From positions 186,001-250,000 of the forward strand of contig CAVQRB010000001.1 in NCBI GenBank assembly GCA_963715055.1: a stretch of DNA of 64,000 nucleotides. Direction: 5' to 3'. The notes beneath the pieces were generated by a model. The model ran no database searches. It saw only the letters and a program-made list of their open reading frames with translations, and was not told where the DNA came from. The DNA comes from CAVQRB01 sp963715055 (GTDB lineage: Bacteria > Pseudomonadota > Alphaproteobacteria > Rhodobacterales > Rhodobacteraceae). The translations under genes were made by a program, and so were the position numbers. Shown in pieces: positions 49,085 to 59,492 of this stretch; the stretch's first letter is position 1; every line of letters starts with the position of its first letter.

Positions 49085-51270
49085 GCTTGCTCGACGACAC
49101 CGCCCATCAGGCCGTGTCGACGGAAACATCTCGCCCGGTGCACGCCTTGCCGGGCATGGCGGCGGTGGCCTTTCTTGCAGCGCATTTCCACCGCCCGTTT
49201 TCCACCTCAGGCGTGTTGGCGCGCCTGCCGCAGGGTACCGATCTTGAAACCGGACCGGGCCTTGCGCGTGCGCTCGGGGCAGTCGGGCTGAAATCCCGCC
49301 TTGTGCAACGTGACCCGGCGCGGGTTGATCCGGTTGCTCTGCCTTTCGTGGTCTTTCGCAAGACGGGCGGCCCCCTGATCGTGCAGGCTATCGCCGAGGC
49401 TGGGAAGACGCTCGAGATCATCGACCCCGAGGATGGTGACTATTCGCGCGACATGGGTCTGCGCGAGATGCGCAAGGAACTCCTGCCAGAGGTGCTGCTG
49501 GTGACAGGAGCGGAGGACAAGGCCACCGCGATGCTCTCGCCGGAGGCTGTTCGCAAGGTGCCGCACCGGGGTCACTGGTTCTGGGGTCCGGTGCGCGCCA
49601 ATTGGGCCAACTGGGCGCAGGTGCTTGTCGCGGCCTTCCTGCTCAACCTTCTGACGCTCGCGCTGCCGCTTTTCGTGATGAACGTTTATGACAAGGTGAT
49701 CCCCAATCTCGCCTATGTCACCCTCTGGACGCTCGCCATCGGCGTCGGCATTGCCCTTGCGCTCGACCTGATCCTGCGCACGCTGCGCGCCAACATGCTG
49801 GAAAACATCGGCAGGCGGGTCGATCTCAAGGTTGCGGCTTCGCTCTTCGAACAGGCCATGCAGGCGCGGCTGCTGTCGCGGCCGGGTGGGGCTGCGGGCA
49901 TCGCCAGCACGATCCGCGATTTCGAGGTGGTGCGCGAATTCTTCGCCTCGGCCAGTTTCGTGGCGGTCATCGATCTCGCCTTCATCGGGATCTTCGTGGC
50001 GGTCCTGTTTTTCATCGTGGGGCCGATTGCCTTCGTGCCGCTCATGGCGGTGCCCTTGGTCCTGTTGCTCGCAATCATCGCACAGGTGCCGCTGGGCCGT
50101 GCGGCGGGGCGGGCGCAGCAGATGGCGACCAAGCGCCATGTGGTGCTGATCGAAGCGCTCGCCGGCATCGAGACGATCAAGAGCCTCAATGCCGAACCGC
50201 TGATGCAGCGCGAATGGGAGAACGCCGTTGCAGCTTCCTCGCAGGTTAACGGTCGGACGAAATTCTGGTCCAACGTGGCGATCAACGGCACGATGCTGAT
50301 CCAGCAGCTGGTGTCGGTTCTGATCATCGTCTGGGGCGTCTTTCTGGTGGCGGAGGGGCGGATCACCATCGGTGGGCTGATCGCCGCCAATATCCTCGCA
50401 GGCCGGGTGCTGGCACCGCTCGGCACCATCGCGCAGACGATCTTCCGCGCGCAATATGCCTTCAAGTCACTGGGTGCGCTCAATGGTTTCATGGCCTTGC
50501 CGGTGGAGCAGAGCGGGCCAGTCAACAGCGATGCCGTGGTCACTCAAGGGGCCATCTCCTTGCAGTCGCTCTCCTTTACCTATCCAGAGGCCAGAAGACC
50601 GGCGCTGGATGGGTTGAGTTTCGACCTGGCGTCCGGCGACTGCGTAGCACTTCTGGGCCGGGTCGGCTCCGGCAAGACAACCGCCGGCAAGGTGATCTGC
50701 GGTCTCATCGCGCCGCAAAGCGGGACGGTGCTGGTGGACGGCATCGCCCAGGCGCAATACGACCCCGCCGAGTTGCGCCGCGGCATCGGCTACCTGCCCC
50801 AGGCGCCCGAGCTGTTCACCGGCACGCTGCGGGAGAACCTTGTGATCGGCGCACCGCAGGCCAGCGACGCGGAGATCAAGCGCGCGCTTTACTTCGCTGC
50901 CATGGATGAATTCGTGGCCGAGGTCTCCGAAGGGCTCGACCTCTTTCTCGGCGAGCAGGGTCGGCGGCTCTCGGGCGGGCAGCGGCAGGGGGTGGCGCTT
51001 GCGCGCTTGCTGCTGCGCAACCCCAGGACACTGTTTCTCGATGAGCCAACCAACGCCATGGACCAGCGCATGCAGGCGCAGATCATCGAACGGCTGGACG
51101 AATTGAACCGCAGCGGCGTCGGCATGATCATCTGCACCCATCGCCAGTCGCTCGCCGCCATGGCCCGTCGTCTCATCGTCATGGACCAGGGCCGCGCCGT
51201 GCTCGACGGCCCCCGTGCGGAAGTCTTGAATAAGCTGCGCGACATGGGCGCGGCAAGGGCGGGGGGCTGA
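49081..51270 (+). CDS. Type I secretion system ABC permease/ATPase (LapB-like)
   Basis: 729 residues. The first 150 form a C39-like domain without the catalytic cysteine, as in LapB and HlyB exporters that do not process their substrate. A six-helix transmembrane block follows (about 170-455; LLNLLTLALPLFVMNVYDKVIPN). The ATPase domain has Walker A GRVGSGKTT (526-534), signature LSGGQRQ (from 630), and Walker B TLFLDEPTNAMD. It drives export of a C-terminally tagged protein straight out of the cell through the TolC channel. The downstream adaptor starts three bases later. The adhesin at 55.1-59.3 kb is the obvious substrate. Confidence 0.94.
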   Translation: MSLLDDTAHQAVSTETSRPVHALPGMAAVAFLAAHFHRPFSTSGVLARLPQGTDLETGPGLARALGAVGLKSRLVQRDPARVDPVALPFVVFRKTGGPLIVQAIAEAGKTLEIIDPEDGDYSRDMGLREMRKELLPEVLLVTGAEDKATAMLSPEAVRKVPHRGHWFWGPVRANWANWAQVLVAAFLLNLLTLALPLFVMNVYDKVIPNLAYVTLWTLAIGVGIALALDLILRTLRANMLENIGRRVDLKVAASLFEQAMQARLLSRPGGAAGIASTIRDFEVVREFFASASFVAVIDLAFIGIFVAVLFFIVGPIAFVPLMAVPLVLLLAIIAQVPLGRAAGRAQQMATKRHVVLIEALAGIETIKSLNAEPLMQREWENAVAASSQVNGRTKFWSNVAINGTMLIQQLVSVLIIVWGVFLVAEGRITIGGLIAANILAGRVLAPLGTIAQTIFRAQYAFKSLGALNGFMALPVEQSGPVNSDAVVTQGAISLQSLSFTYPEARRPALDGLSFDLASGDCVALLGRVGSGKTTAGKVICGLIAPQSGTVLVDGIAQAQYDPAELRRGIGYLPQAPELFTGTLRENLVIGAPQASDAEIKRALYFAAMDEFVAEVSEGLDLFLGEQGRRLSGGQRQGVALARLLLRNPRTLFLDEPTNAMDQRMQAQIIERLDELNRSGVGMIICTHRQSLAAMARRLIVMDQGRAVLDGPRAEVLNKLRDMGAARAGG

Positions 51271-51273
51271 GCC

Positions 51274-52596
51274 ATGTTCGGCAACCGCGTGGAGGATGAA
51301 TTCGCCAACAACATCGCAGGCGCAGCGTCCGCGGTGCCCGAGCGCGGCCCGTGGCGCCTGCTTCTGGTCATCGCCCTGGGGCTTGCCGCCTTTCTCTACT
51401 GGGCCGCCACGCATCGGATCGAGGAGACCGCCCGCGCCACGGGGCGCGTCATCCCTTCCCAGCAGGTGCAGGTTGTCCAGAGCCTCGAAGGCGGGATCGT
51501 GCGCGCGATTTCCGTGCGCGAAGGCGACATCGTCGAGGCCGGGGACGTGCTGATGCAGATCGACGACACGCGCTTTGATGCCGAGCGCGGCGAGTTGCTG
51601 GAACGCGAGGCGGCACTTCGGGCGGAACTGGCGCGGGTCAGGGCCGAAGCGGTTATGGCGGTGACGCTGGAACTCGACGCCGATCTGGTGGAGCGCTATC
51701 CGCTCGGAACGGCGGCGGAGGAGGAGGTTTTTCTGTCTCGTCGTGACCAGTTGGAGCGCGAACTTCAAGTGCTTGATGCGCAACTCCTTCAGCGCCGCAG
51801 CGCGCTTGAAGAGGCACGGGCTTTACGCGTCCGCACCCGCAGTATTTTGGCCCCGCTGACAGCGGAGTTGAAGCTCACGCAGGACATGTTTGACCGGGGT
51901 CTGGTACCGGAAGTGGAAATTTTGCGGTTGCAGTCCCGGATCGCCGAACTCAGTGGCGACATCGCGGTCAGCGAAGCCTCCGAACCACGGCTGCAGGCCG
52001 CTATAAAGGAGGCCGAGAACCAGATCGATGCGGCACGTTCTGCTTATGTGCTGACCGCGCGGCAGCGTCTTGCCATCCTGCAACTGGAGCTGGCCGTGGT
52101 GCAGGAAAGCCTGCGCAGTGCCAATGACCGGGTCACCCGCGCCCAGCTGCGCGCGCCGGTGCGGGGCACAATCAACCGCGTCAACGCCACGACAATCGGC
52201 GCCGTGGTGCAGCCCGGCGCAGCACTTGTGGAGATCGTGCCCATCGATGACAGCCTGCTGATCGAAGCGGACCTCGGACCACGCGATATCGCCTTCGTGA
52301 CCACCGGTGAAAAGGCTTCGGTCAAGATTTCCGCCTATGACTATGTGGTCTATGGCGCGCTTGAGGGCGAGGTGATCCGCATCGGTGCCGATACGCTGGC
52401 GCGGGAAGATGGCACGGAGTTCTTTCAGGTGATCGTGCGCACCGACCGCTCCTTTCTCGGAACCGAGGAACAACCCCTGCCGATCACGCCAGGGATGATC
52501 GCCTCCGTGGATATCCAGACCGGCGAAAAGACCGTGCTTTCCTATCTTGCAAAACCGATCCTGCGCGCAAGGGGAGAGGCGCTGCGGGAAAGGTGA
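51274..52596 (+). CDS. HlyD-type periplasmic adaptor of type I secretion (LapC-like)
   Basis: 440 residues. A membrane helix (about 26-46; LLLVIALGLAAFLYWAA) is followed by a lipoyl segment (VQVVQSLEGGIVRAISVREGDIVEAGDVLMQIDDTRFDAERGEL, read in parts), a long coiled coil (about 95-290), the second lipoyl half (LRAPVRGTINRVNATTIGAVVQPG) and the C-terminal beta domain ending in the family motif IASVDIQTGEKTVLSYLAKPIL. It links the ATPase to the TolC channel. Its stop TGA is directly followed by the reverse stop of the convergent cyclase gene (TGATCA), leaving no terminator space. Confidence 0.95.
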   Translation: MFGNRVEDEFANNIAGAASAVPERGPWRLLLVIALGLAAFLYWAATHRIEETARATGRVIPSQQVQVVQSLEGGIVRAISVREGDIVEAGDVLMQIDDTRFDAERGELLEREAALRAELARVRAEAVMAVTLELDADLVERYPLGTAAEEEVFLSRRDQLERELQVLDAQLLQRRSALEEARALRVRTRSILAPLTAELKLTQDMFDRGLVPEVEILRLQSRIAELSGDIAVSEASEPRLQAAIKEAENQIDAARSAYVLTARQRLAILQLELAVVQESLRSANDRVTRAQLRAPVRGTINRVNATTIGAVVQPGAALVEIVPIDDSLLIEADLGPRDIAFVTTGEKASVKISAYDYVVYGALEGEVIRIGADTLAREDGTEFFQVIVRTDRSFLGTEEQPLPITPGMIASVDIQTGEKTVLSYLAKPILRARGEALRER

Positions 52597-54882
52597 TCAT
52601 TTCCGGGTGCTGTCGAAGACCCCCTCCCAGTCGCGCGGCGGCGGGGTTCTGCGCAGGTCGTCGATACGTGCCTGATACATCTCCAGATAGTCCTGCAAGT
52701 CCGCGCCAATCGCATCGAAATGGCCGCGCAGGTCGGGCAGGGCGCGTGATACTGCCTCCCAGTCGCGGCTGCGATAGGCCTCCAGCATTTCGGCGTTTCG
52801 TTCCGCTGCTTTGAGAAACGCCGGATCCTGCCGCAACGCCTCGTCGCCCAGAAGTGCAAAGATGGTCTCGGGCAGTTCCTTGCCCATCACGCGCACCCGG
52901 TCCAGTTCCAGCAGCGCGAATTCCCGACCGACCTCTGCGGCAGTGTTCTGGCCCAGAATGATCGGTGTGCCATAATAACGCGACTGCCCTTCCAGTCGCG
53001 AGGCCACGTTCACCGGATCGCCAAGCGCGGTGTAGTCAAAGCGCATGTCACTGCCCATGTTGCCGACGACGCATTGACCGGTGTTGATGCCGATGCCGAC
53101 GTTGATGCGCTGCACCGAGGCTTTCGGCTTGATCCCCTTGGCGCGCAGCTTGCGCCGCTTGCGCGCAGTGTTGATGTCCGCGCGGGCCATCGCGGTACGG
53201 GTATCGTTGAACGCCTCGACGTCGCGGATCATGCGCAGCGCGGCACGGCAGGCGGCGCGGGCATGATCGGGGTGATCAAGCGGCGCGTTCCAGAAGGCCA
53301 TGACCGCATCGCCCATGAATTTGTCGATGGTGCCCCGGTAGTCCATGATCGCACGCGACAGGATCGTGAGGAACTGGTTCATCAGGCGCGTCAGGGCTTC
53401 GGGATCATCGCGGAACTCCTCCGCGATGGCCGTGAACCCGCGCACATCGCTGAAGAGCAGGGTCAGTTGCCGCGACTCGCCGCCGAGCGTGAGACTGCCC
53501 TTGTTGCGGCTCAACTGGTCCACGAGGTCGGGCGAGACATACTGGCCGAAGGCGCTGCGGATCTCGCGCCGCTGGCGCTCCTCGCGCAGGTAGTTGACCG
53601 TGGAGATCAGCATGATCATCAGCGTCGTCGCCGCGACCGGGAACGACGGATCGAGCAGCTGTCGCCGGGTGATGAAGAGCGAATAGGACGCCGCGACATA
53701 GCCGCCCAGCAGGAGCAGAGCCAGGGCGATGAGCAGACGCGCAGAGAGGCTTGGTGCGAAGATGATCACCAGCAGGCACAGGGTGAAAGTCGCCACAAGT
53801 TCCACAGCGATGGTGTAGTTGGGGCGTTGCAGCAGGGTTTGTGCCAGAATGTTTTCCAGCACCTGCGCATGGATTTCCACCCCGGCCATGGGCACGCCGA
53901 GCGGTGTCGCGCGAAAATCCTCGAGCCCGATCGCGGAGGTGCCGACAAGCACCAGATGTCCCGCCAGCCGGTCGGGTGCCACTCGCCCGTTCAGCAGATC
54001 GCTCGCCGAGACAAAGCGCGATTGTGACGAGGGCGTGAGATAGGGCCAGATCGTTCCGTCCCGGTCGGTCGTGATCAGTTGCCGCGCCAGTACCACCCCT
54101 TCGATACCGGCCTCATTCGTTCGGATCGCGAAGGGACCGCCGCCCGTCGCCACACGCAGAACCTCCGGCGTCAGTCCGAGCCTGATCTCATCCTGCACCA
54201 GCATGACCAGCGGCACGCGGCGGTAGACCCCGTCCGGGTCGGGGCGGGCGTTGATCATGCCGCGCCCCGTAGCGCTGGCTTCAAGCACCGGCCGGTTCTG
54301 CACGATATCCGGAAAGCGCAGCATGAAGGGTCGCGGATCCGGGCCGATCAGCGCATGCTCGACCTTTGCCATCTCCTGTTTCACCTCCCGGTTGCCGGCG
54401 GTTGTACGCATGCTCGCCTGACCGAGCACCACCCGGGCGCTGCGGATGGCCTCCGCCAGCAGCAGATCGTGGTCGGGCATCTGCTCAAGCGCGCTGGCAA
54501 GATCCGGGGATATGTCCGGATTGTCCTTGAGGATCTCACCGGGCGACAGCCTGTCGGCTTCCGAGAAAACGATGTCGAAGCCAATGGCGGCAGCCCCCTG
54601 CGCCGAGGCGATGCGGACCATTTCGGCAATCCGCGTACGCGGCCAGGGCCATTGGCCGATCTCCTCCAGACTGCGGTCATCGACATCGATGATCGCGACG
54701 GGCAGGGGGGTAAGATCACGTGGTCTGGACTGATGATAGAAATCGAAGGATGCGTTGCGCAGCGTCGTCACAGGTGGCGGATCGGCGATCTGGATGGCGA
54801 GGCCGCACAGCAACCCCAGCAAGGCGACCAACCGCACCCAGCCGAACCGATTTTGAAACCAAGAGCCCACCTGACGCTTCAT
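52597..54882 (-). CDS. CHASE2-domain adenylate/guanylate cyclase
   Basis: 761 residues. An N-terminal membrane helix (about 14-32), an extracytoplasmic CHASE2 sensor (about 35-340; VAIIDVDDRSLEEIGQWPWPRT, GAAAIGFDIVFSEADR, GRVAPDRLAGHLVLVGTSAIGLEDF), three membrane helices (about 355-430), and a class III cyclase domain (about 460-650). Both metal-binding aspartates are there: Asp479 in FSDVRGFT and Asp525 in KFMGDAVMAFWNAP. The segment DYTALGDPVNVASRLEG holds the substrate-specifying region. It should make cAMP or cGMP in response to an unknown periplasmic cue. CHASE2 cyclase genes often stand by FecR-domain genes, and here a FecR-containing adhesin is divergently transcribed. Confidence 0.92.
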   Translation of the reverse strand: MKRQVGSWFQNRFGWVRLVALLGLLCGLAIQIADPPPVTTLRNASFDFYHQSRPRDLTPLPVAIIDVDDRSLEEIGQWPWPRTRIAEMVRIASAQGAAAIGFDIVFSEADRLSPGEILKDNPDISPDLASALEQMPDHDLLLAEAIRSARVVLGQASMRTTAGNREVKQEMAKVEHALIGPDPRPFMLRFPDIVQNRPVLEASATGRGMINARPDPDGVYRRVPLVMLVQDEIRLGLTPEVLRVATGGGPFAIRTNEAGIEGVVLARQLITTDRDGTIWPYLTPSSQSRFVSASDLLNGRVAPDRLAGHLVLVGTSAIGLEDFRATPLGVPMAGVEIHAQVLENILAQTLLQRPNYTIAVELVATFTLCLLVIIFAPSLSARLLIALALLLLGGYVAASYSLFITRRQLLDPSFPVAATTLMIMLISTVNYLREERQRREIRSAFGQYVSPDLVDQLSRNKGSLTLGGESRQLTLLFSDVRGFTAIAEEFRDDPEALTRLMNQFLTILSRAIMDYRGTIDKFMGDAVMAFWNAPLDHPDHARAACRAALRMIRDVEAFNDTRTAMARADINTARKRRKLRAKGIKPKASVQRINVGIGINTGQCVVGNMGSDMRFDYTALGDPVNVASRLEGQSRYYGTPIILGQNTAAEVGREFALLELDRVRVMGKELPETIFALLGDEALRQDPAFLKAAERNAEMLEAYRSRDWEAVSRALPDLRGHFDAIGADLQDYLEMYQARIDDLRRTPPPRDWEGVFDSTRK

Positions 54883-55009
54883 CTGCCCTCAAAGGCGATG
54901 ACAGGCATCGCCGCGGAAATCCAGCAATCAGACCCCAGGATCCATTCTGACCGAATCGCCCGTTCAATCAAGCGCGGCCACGAAAAGAGCGGCCGGTGAC
55001 CATAAATTG

Positions 55010-55024
55010 TTGAAAATTATTCAA
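55010..55024. promoter_or_regulatory. AT-rich inverted repeat between cyclase and adhesin genes
   Basis: Arms TTGAA (55010-55014) and TTCAA (55020-55024) flank five bases in the AT-rich centre of the 261-base divergent intergenic region (54883-55143). It could be an operator for either gene. The arms are short, so chance is possible. Confidence 0.3.
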
Positions 55025-55143
55025 TCTTTAAGGGAAACCTTGCCGAAAAACCGGAATTTTCAAAGGAATGTGTGGTGGTTCACAGACTGCTGCTTCGACG
55101 AAAGGTAAATATGCGGTAAATTAGTCTTTTGAGGAATTTGGTC

Positions 55144-58100
55144 ATGGCCCTGCAATTTTCTGCGCCAACCGAGGGTACGACGCCGACCACGATGCTCACG
55201 CAGGATGACGCCGGGCGACTGGTTGTCCCCGAAAGCGCCCTGCTGTTCAACGGGATGTTCAGCCGGTCAGGCTCCGACCTGATCATCGCAAACGAGGGTA
55301 CTGCCAGCCTTCGGGTCGAGGGATATTTCTCGGCACCCGAACCGGCAGATCTCTTCGACCCTGTGGGCGCGATGCTGCGCGGCGAGCTTGTCGAACGGCT
55401 GGCTGGCCCGATCGCTCCTGCGCAATATGCGCAAGCGGGCCCCGCCGCCGGACCGGGTCCCATCGGCCAGGTCGAGACCACCGGCGGTGGCGCGTCGGTG
55501 CAGCGCGTCGACGGGACGGTGCAGGAGCTTCAGGTCGGCATGAAGATCTTCCAGAACGACGTGATCCAGACGGACGCGGCGGGATCGGTGTCGGTGACCT
55601 TCGTTGACGGCACGATCTTCACCCTTGCTGCCGGGTCGCGCATGGTCATCGACGAGCTGATCTATGATCCCGCCTCGAGCGACAACTCCGGAAGTTTCAG
55701 CCTGATTCAGGGCAGTTTCGTCTTCATCGCCGGTCAGGTGGCCAAGACGGGTGGCATGGACGTGAACACGCCTGCCTCGACCATGGGCATCCGCGGCACG
55801 ACCGTGGTGGTCCAGATCAGCAATGAAAATGGCGTTTCCACGAGCGAGATCACCCTTGCGACGGATCCGGACGGCGGGCAAGGCCGGGTCGAGCTTTTCG
55901 ATCTTGCCGGCAACCTGATCACCACAATCACCGACGTTGAAACCAAATGGGTCGTCTCCGCCCTGAGCAGCGAAACCCGTCAACTCGACCGGACATCGCT
56001 CGACGATCTGGAAGACGGCGTCCTGATCAGTGCTGCCTTTGCGGCCTACCGTTCCGCGCTCTCGCGCATTGATGCCGGCGACACCTTCGTAACACTCGGC
56101 GACCCGCTCGACCGCCGATCCAGCGATCCTGCCGATGGCTTCGGCGATGCGCCGGGCGGGCTTGGTGTCGATTCCATCGACGAGCCACAGGTAATCGAGC
56201 CCGCCGAAGTCTGTGCCGATCCCGCAGGAAAACCGGGGATCCGGCAGTTTCGACGAAGGGTTTCTGCAATCCCCGCAAGTGCCGGTCATCACCGTGGCCG
56301 GATTCGAGGATGCGACCGTCGCGAGTACCATTTCCGGCACCCTGTCGCTGATCGGCCTGTCGCCTTCGGGCCTCCGGTTCGCGCTCTTGGCGGGACCGCA
56401 GAACGGGGTGGCCGTGATCAGCCCAACGGGCAGTTTCCGGTTCATCCCGAACCCCGACTTCAACGGCGCAGACAGTTTTACCTTCAGCGTCATCGACGCG
56501 CGCGGCGAAACACGGGAAGGACGCGTGGTGGTCGAGGTGCGGCCGGTCAACGATGCGCCCGTCACAGCAGACCTGACCCTCTCGACCGCGGAAGATTCCG
56601 TTTTCTCAGGCCTTGTCAGCGCCTCGGATATCGACGGTGACAGTTTGGCCTATAGCCTTGCTGCTGGTCCTGCCAACGGCACCGTGACCCTCGCAGGCAA
56701 TGGCGCGTTCACCTATACCCCGCGCGCGGATTTCGCGGGCGAGGATGTCTTCACCGTGCGCGTCGCCGATCCCTCGGCGGCCTTCGCGGACTCCGTCGTC
56801 CGGGTCAGCGTGGCCCCGGTCGAAGACGCCTTGCGCGTCACCAGCAGCCCTTCTGCTGCGCGCGGCGCCCTCTCGGAAGGCGCAGGCCCCCTGAGTGCGA
56901 CGGGCACACTCGCCGCGATCGATCCCGACAGCGGCGTGCCGGCCATCTGGAGTGGCACGAGCGCAGGACGCTACGGCACTCTGGCCGTGTCCCCGTCGGG
57001 CACCTGGACCTACACGCTCGATCCGGTTGCGGCGCTCGCCCTCGCGGCGGGTGAGGTCTTCGAAGAAAGCTTCGTTTTGATCGGCGACGCTGGACGCGAG
57101 GAAACGCTCAGTGTGCCGGTGACCATCGTACTCACCGGCACCAATACCGTTCCCATCATCACCACCGAACCCGGTGCGGCCGAAGGCACAGTTGTCGAAG
57201 GCGCCGAATTGTCCGTCGCGCGAGGCACACTGAGCGTGTCCGATCCCGACGCGGTTGCCGGGGTGACCTGGACTGGCGTGTCATCGGCAACGCTGGGCAC
57301 CTTCACCATCGGATCTGACGGAGAATGGCTTTACGCGCTCGACAACGCCAAGGCGGACGGGCTCGACGCAGGTGAAACGCTGATTGAGACCTTTGTCGTG
57401 ACGGCCACGGATGCGGAGGGCGCGGCCGTGACGCAAACCGTTCAGGTGACGGTCATCGGGACCAACGACCTGCCGATCGTGACACCGGGCGTGGTTTTCG
57501 AGACTACTGGCAGCGACCCGGTCACCGGTGCCTTGACGGCCGTCGATCTTGACGCCAATGGGCCGCTTACCTTTGCGGCAGTGGGGGAAGGGGTGTCGAA
57601 CGGGACGCTTTTACTCAATACCGACGGCACTTTCGAATATACCCCGGACCCGGGCTTTCTCGGCGTCGATACGATCGCCTTCAGCGTGACGGATGTGGAT
57701 GGCGGTGTCACTTTCGGGACCGCAACTGTGGAAGTCGAGAGCGCTGTTGAGGAAAGCGAGCTTTTCAGGGTCTCTGCTGGCATCAGTCGCACAGCCACGC
57801 CTGACACAGCGGCCCATGCGGTCGAGATCGATGTCGAGGTCCTGAGCGCCTCGTCCATCAACGTGGCCTTTCTTCTGGACGGCTCAGGCAGTATCGGAGC
57901 GGCAAACTGGCGGGTCATGCTGGACGCGGTCGATACGGCGGTATCCGAACTGCAGGAGCAGTTCGCCGGAACATCGACCACAGTCGATCTGAAGTTCGTG
58001 ACCTTTTCTTCTGTCGCCAAACCGTTTGGCCCCTTTGACCTCTACGATCCCGGTCTTTCAGCTATTATTGCCGCGTTGCCCTATGATGGCCGGGCAACCA

Positions 58101-59308
58101 ACTGGCATCTTGCCCTCGACGAAGCCGCAGCCTTCTTTTTCTCGGAGCCGTCGAGCGAGCCGAACTTCCTGCTCTTCATCACGGATGGTCGCCCCAGCAG
58201 TGGCGCCTGGGTCGGTTCGCTGGCGGCGCTTCAGAACCCGACCGATGACGTCTATGTCAACATTCAGGCCTTTGGCTTTGGCGATTCCGCGGTGCTGGCG
58301 CCGCTTCAGACCTTCGAGGCCTTCAACTATCCGCCGGGTGAGGAGCCGCCGGAAGGACCGGACCGTGCCGAGTTCCTAACGTCGCCGGAGCAACTCGCGG
58401 ATGCCTTGCGCGGCACGCCGGTCTTCGACCCGGATCTTTTGTCGTTGCGGGTAACCCTGACCGCCGGGGACGGGACTGAGACGCTTCTGGCTACCGAAAC
58501 CCACCCTGCGCTGCTTACTGAGGGTACGAACTTCGAACTCCCTCTGGCCAGCATCGAGAACATCGCCCTGTTGCTCGGCGAGAGCAACCGCATCTCCATC
58601 CGGGCGCAGTTCGACATCGACCGAAACAGCGACACAGCAGAAATCGACATCTTCACGACCGAACTCATCGGCAAGGCGACCGAAGCCCAGGAGCTCGATG
58701 GTTTTGGGGCAGCAGACCTGCTCTTCGGCAGCGATTTCTCCGACAGGATATCGGGGGGCGCTGGCAACGATGTCATCCTCGGTTTCGACGGCGCGGACCT
58801 GATCGACGGTGGTGCCGGTGCGGATACCGTGCTCGCGGGGGCGGGTGACGATACAATACTGGTCACCGAGGCCTCGGATGCCGGGATCGAGAAACTGGAC
58901 GGGGGGCTGGGGCGCGACACGCTCAAGCTCGATGCGGCGGGCGATCTCGACACGCTGCTCGGTCTGCTCGACATCAAGGGTATCGAAGTGCTGGATATCG
59001 ACAACGGTCGGAACGAACGGCTGAACCTCGACATTTCGGACCTCTTCGGGACCACCCCTGATGCTGACGGTGTGCTGGAGAACCTCCTCGCCAGCGCGCT
59101 GCCGGGTCGCGCCGATATTCTCGGTAACGCAGGCGATACCCTGGTGCTGGAGCATGGTGCAGGCATCACGGTTGCTGCCGGGGCAGATACCGTGACGGAT
59201 GACAAGGGCAATGCGCTCGATCTCTATGAGTTCCGGGATCCCGAAGGGAACATTCTTGCCACTCTGGGCGTTGACACGGACATTGTTGTAGAAACCGTTG
59301 TCGCCTGA
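55144..59308 (+). pseudogene. Large FecR/VCBS/vWA/RTX type I-secreted adhesin, frame broken once
   Basis: One gene in two frames: ATG 55144 (GAGGA eight bases upstream) to the frame break, then 56213-59308 in the next frame. The break is at AAAACCGGGG (56229-56238): one base fewer in either run gives DPAGNRGSGSFDEGF and a continuous 1387-residue protein. Domains in order: N-terminal about 130 residues, FecR domain (about 137-245; VSVTFVDGTIFTLAAGSRM, ASTMGIRGTTV), cadherin/Ig-like repeats (about 56280-56820), two VCBS repeats (GTLAVSPSGTWTYTLD; GTFTIGSDGEWLYALD), another cadherin-like unit, a vWA domain with MIDAS DGSGS (57878-57892), RTX nonapeptides (GGAGNDVILGFDGADLIDGG) and a type I secretion C-terminus. 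It is probably a surface adhesin secreted by the upstream system. The break may be a sequencing error. Confidence 0.85.
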
Positions 59309-59492
59309 GTGATGCAAGGGGCCGGAAGGTGACTTCTGGGCGGGGTTGCGGCGCGTGTCCTCTGCGGCCCACATGCTGAAAGCGGTGTCGGGGCGGGAGT
59401 GAGACACAACAGATTGTGTTTTGCTGTTGTGCTTGCGCCCGCAGTACATCAAATTGCGCACAGCGCCCGGGGAGCTGGAGGAAGTGGCAATT

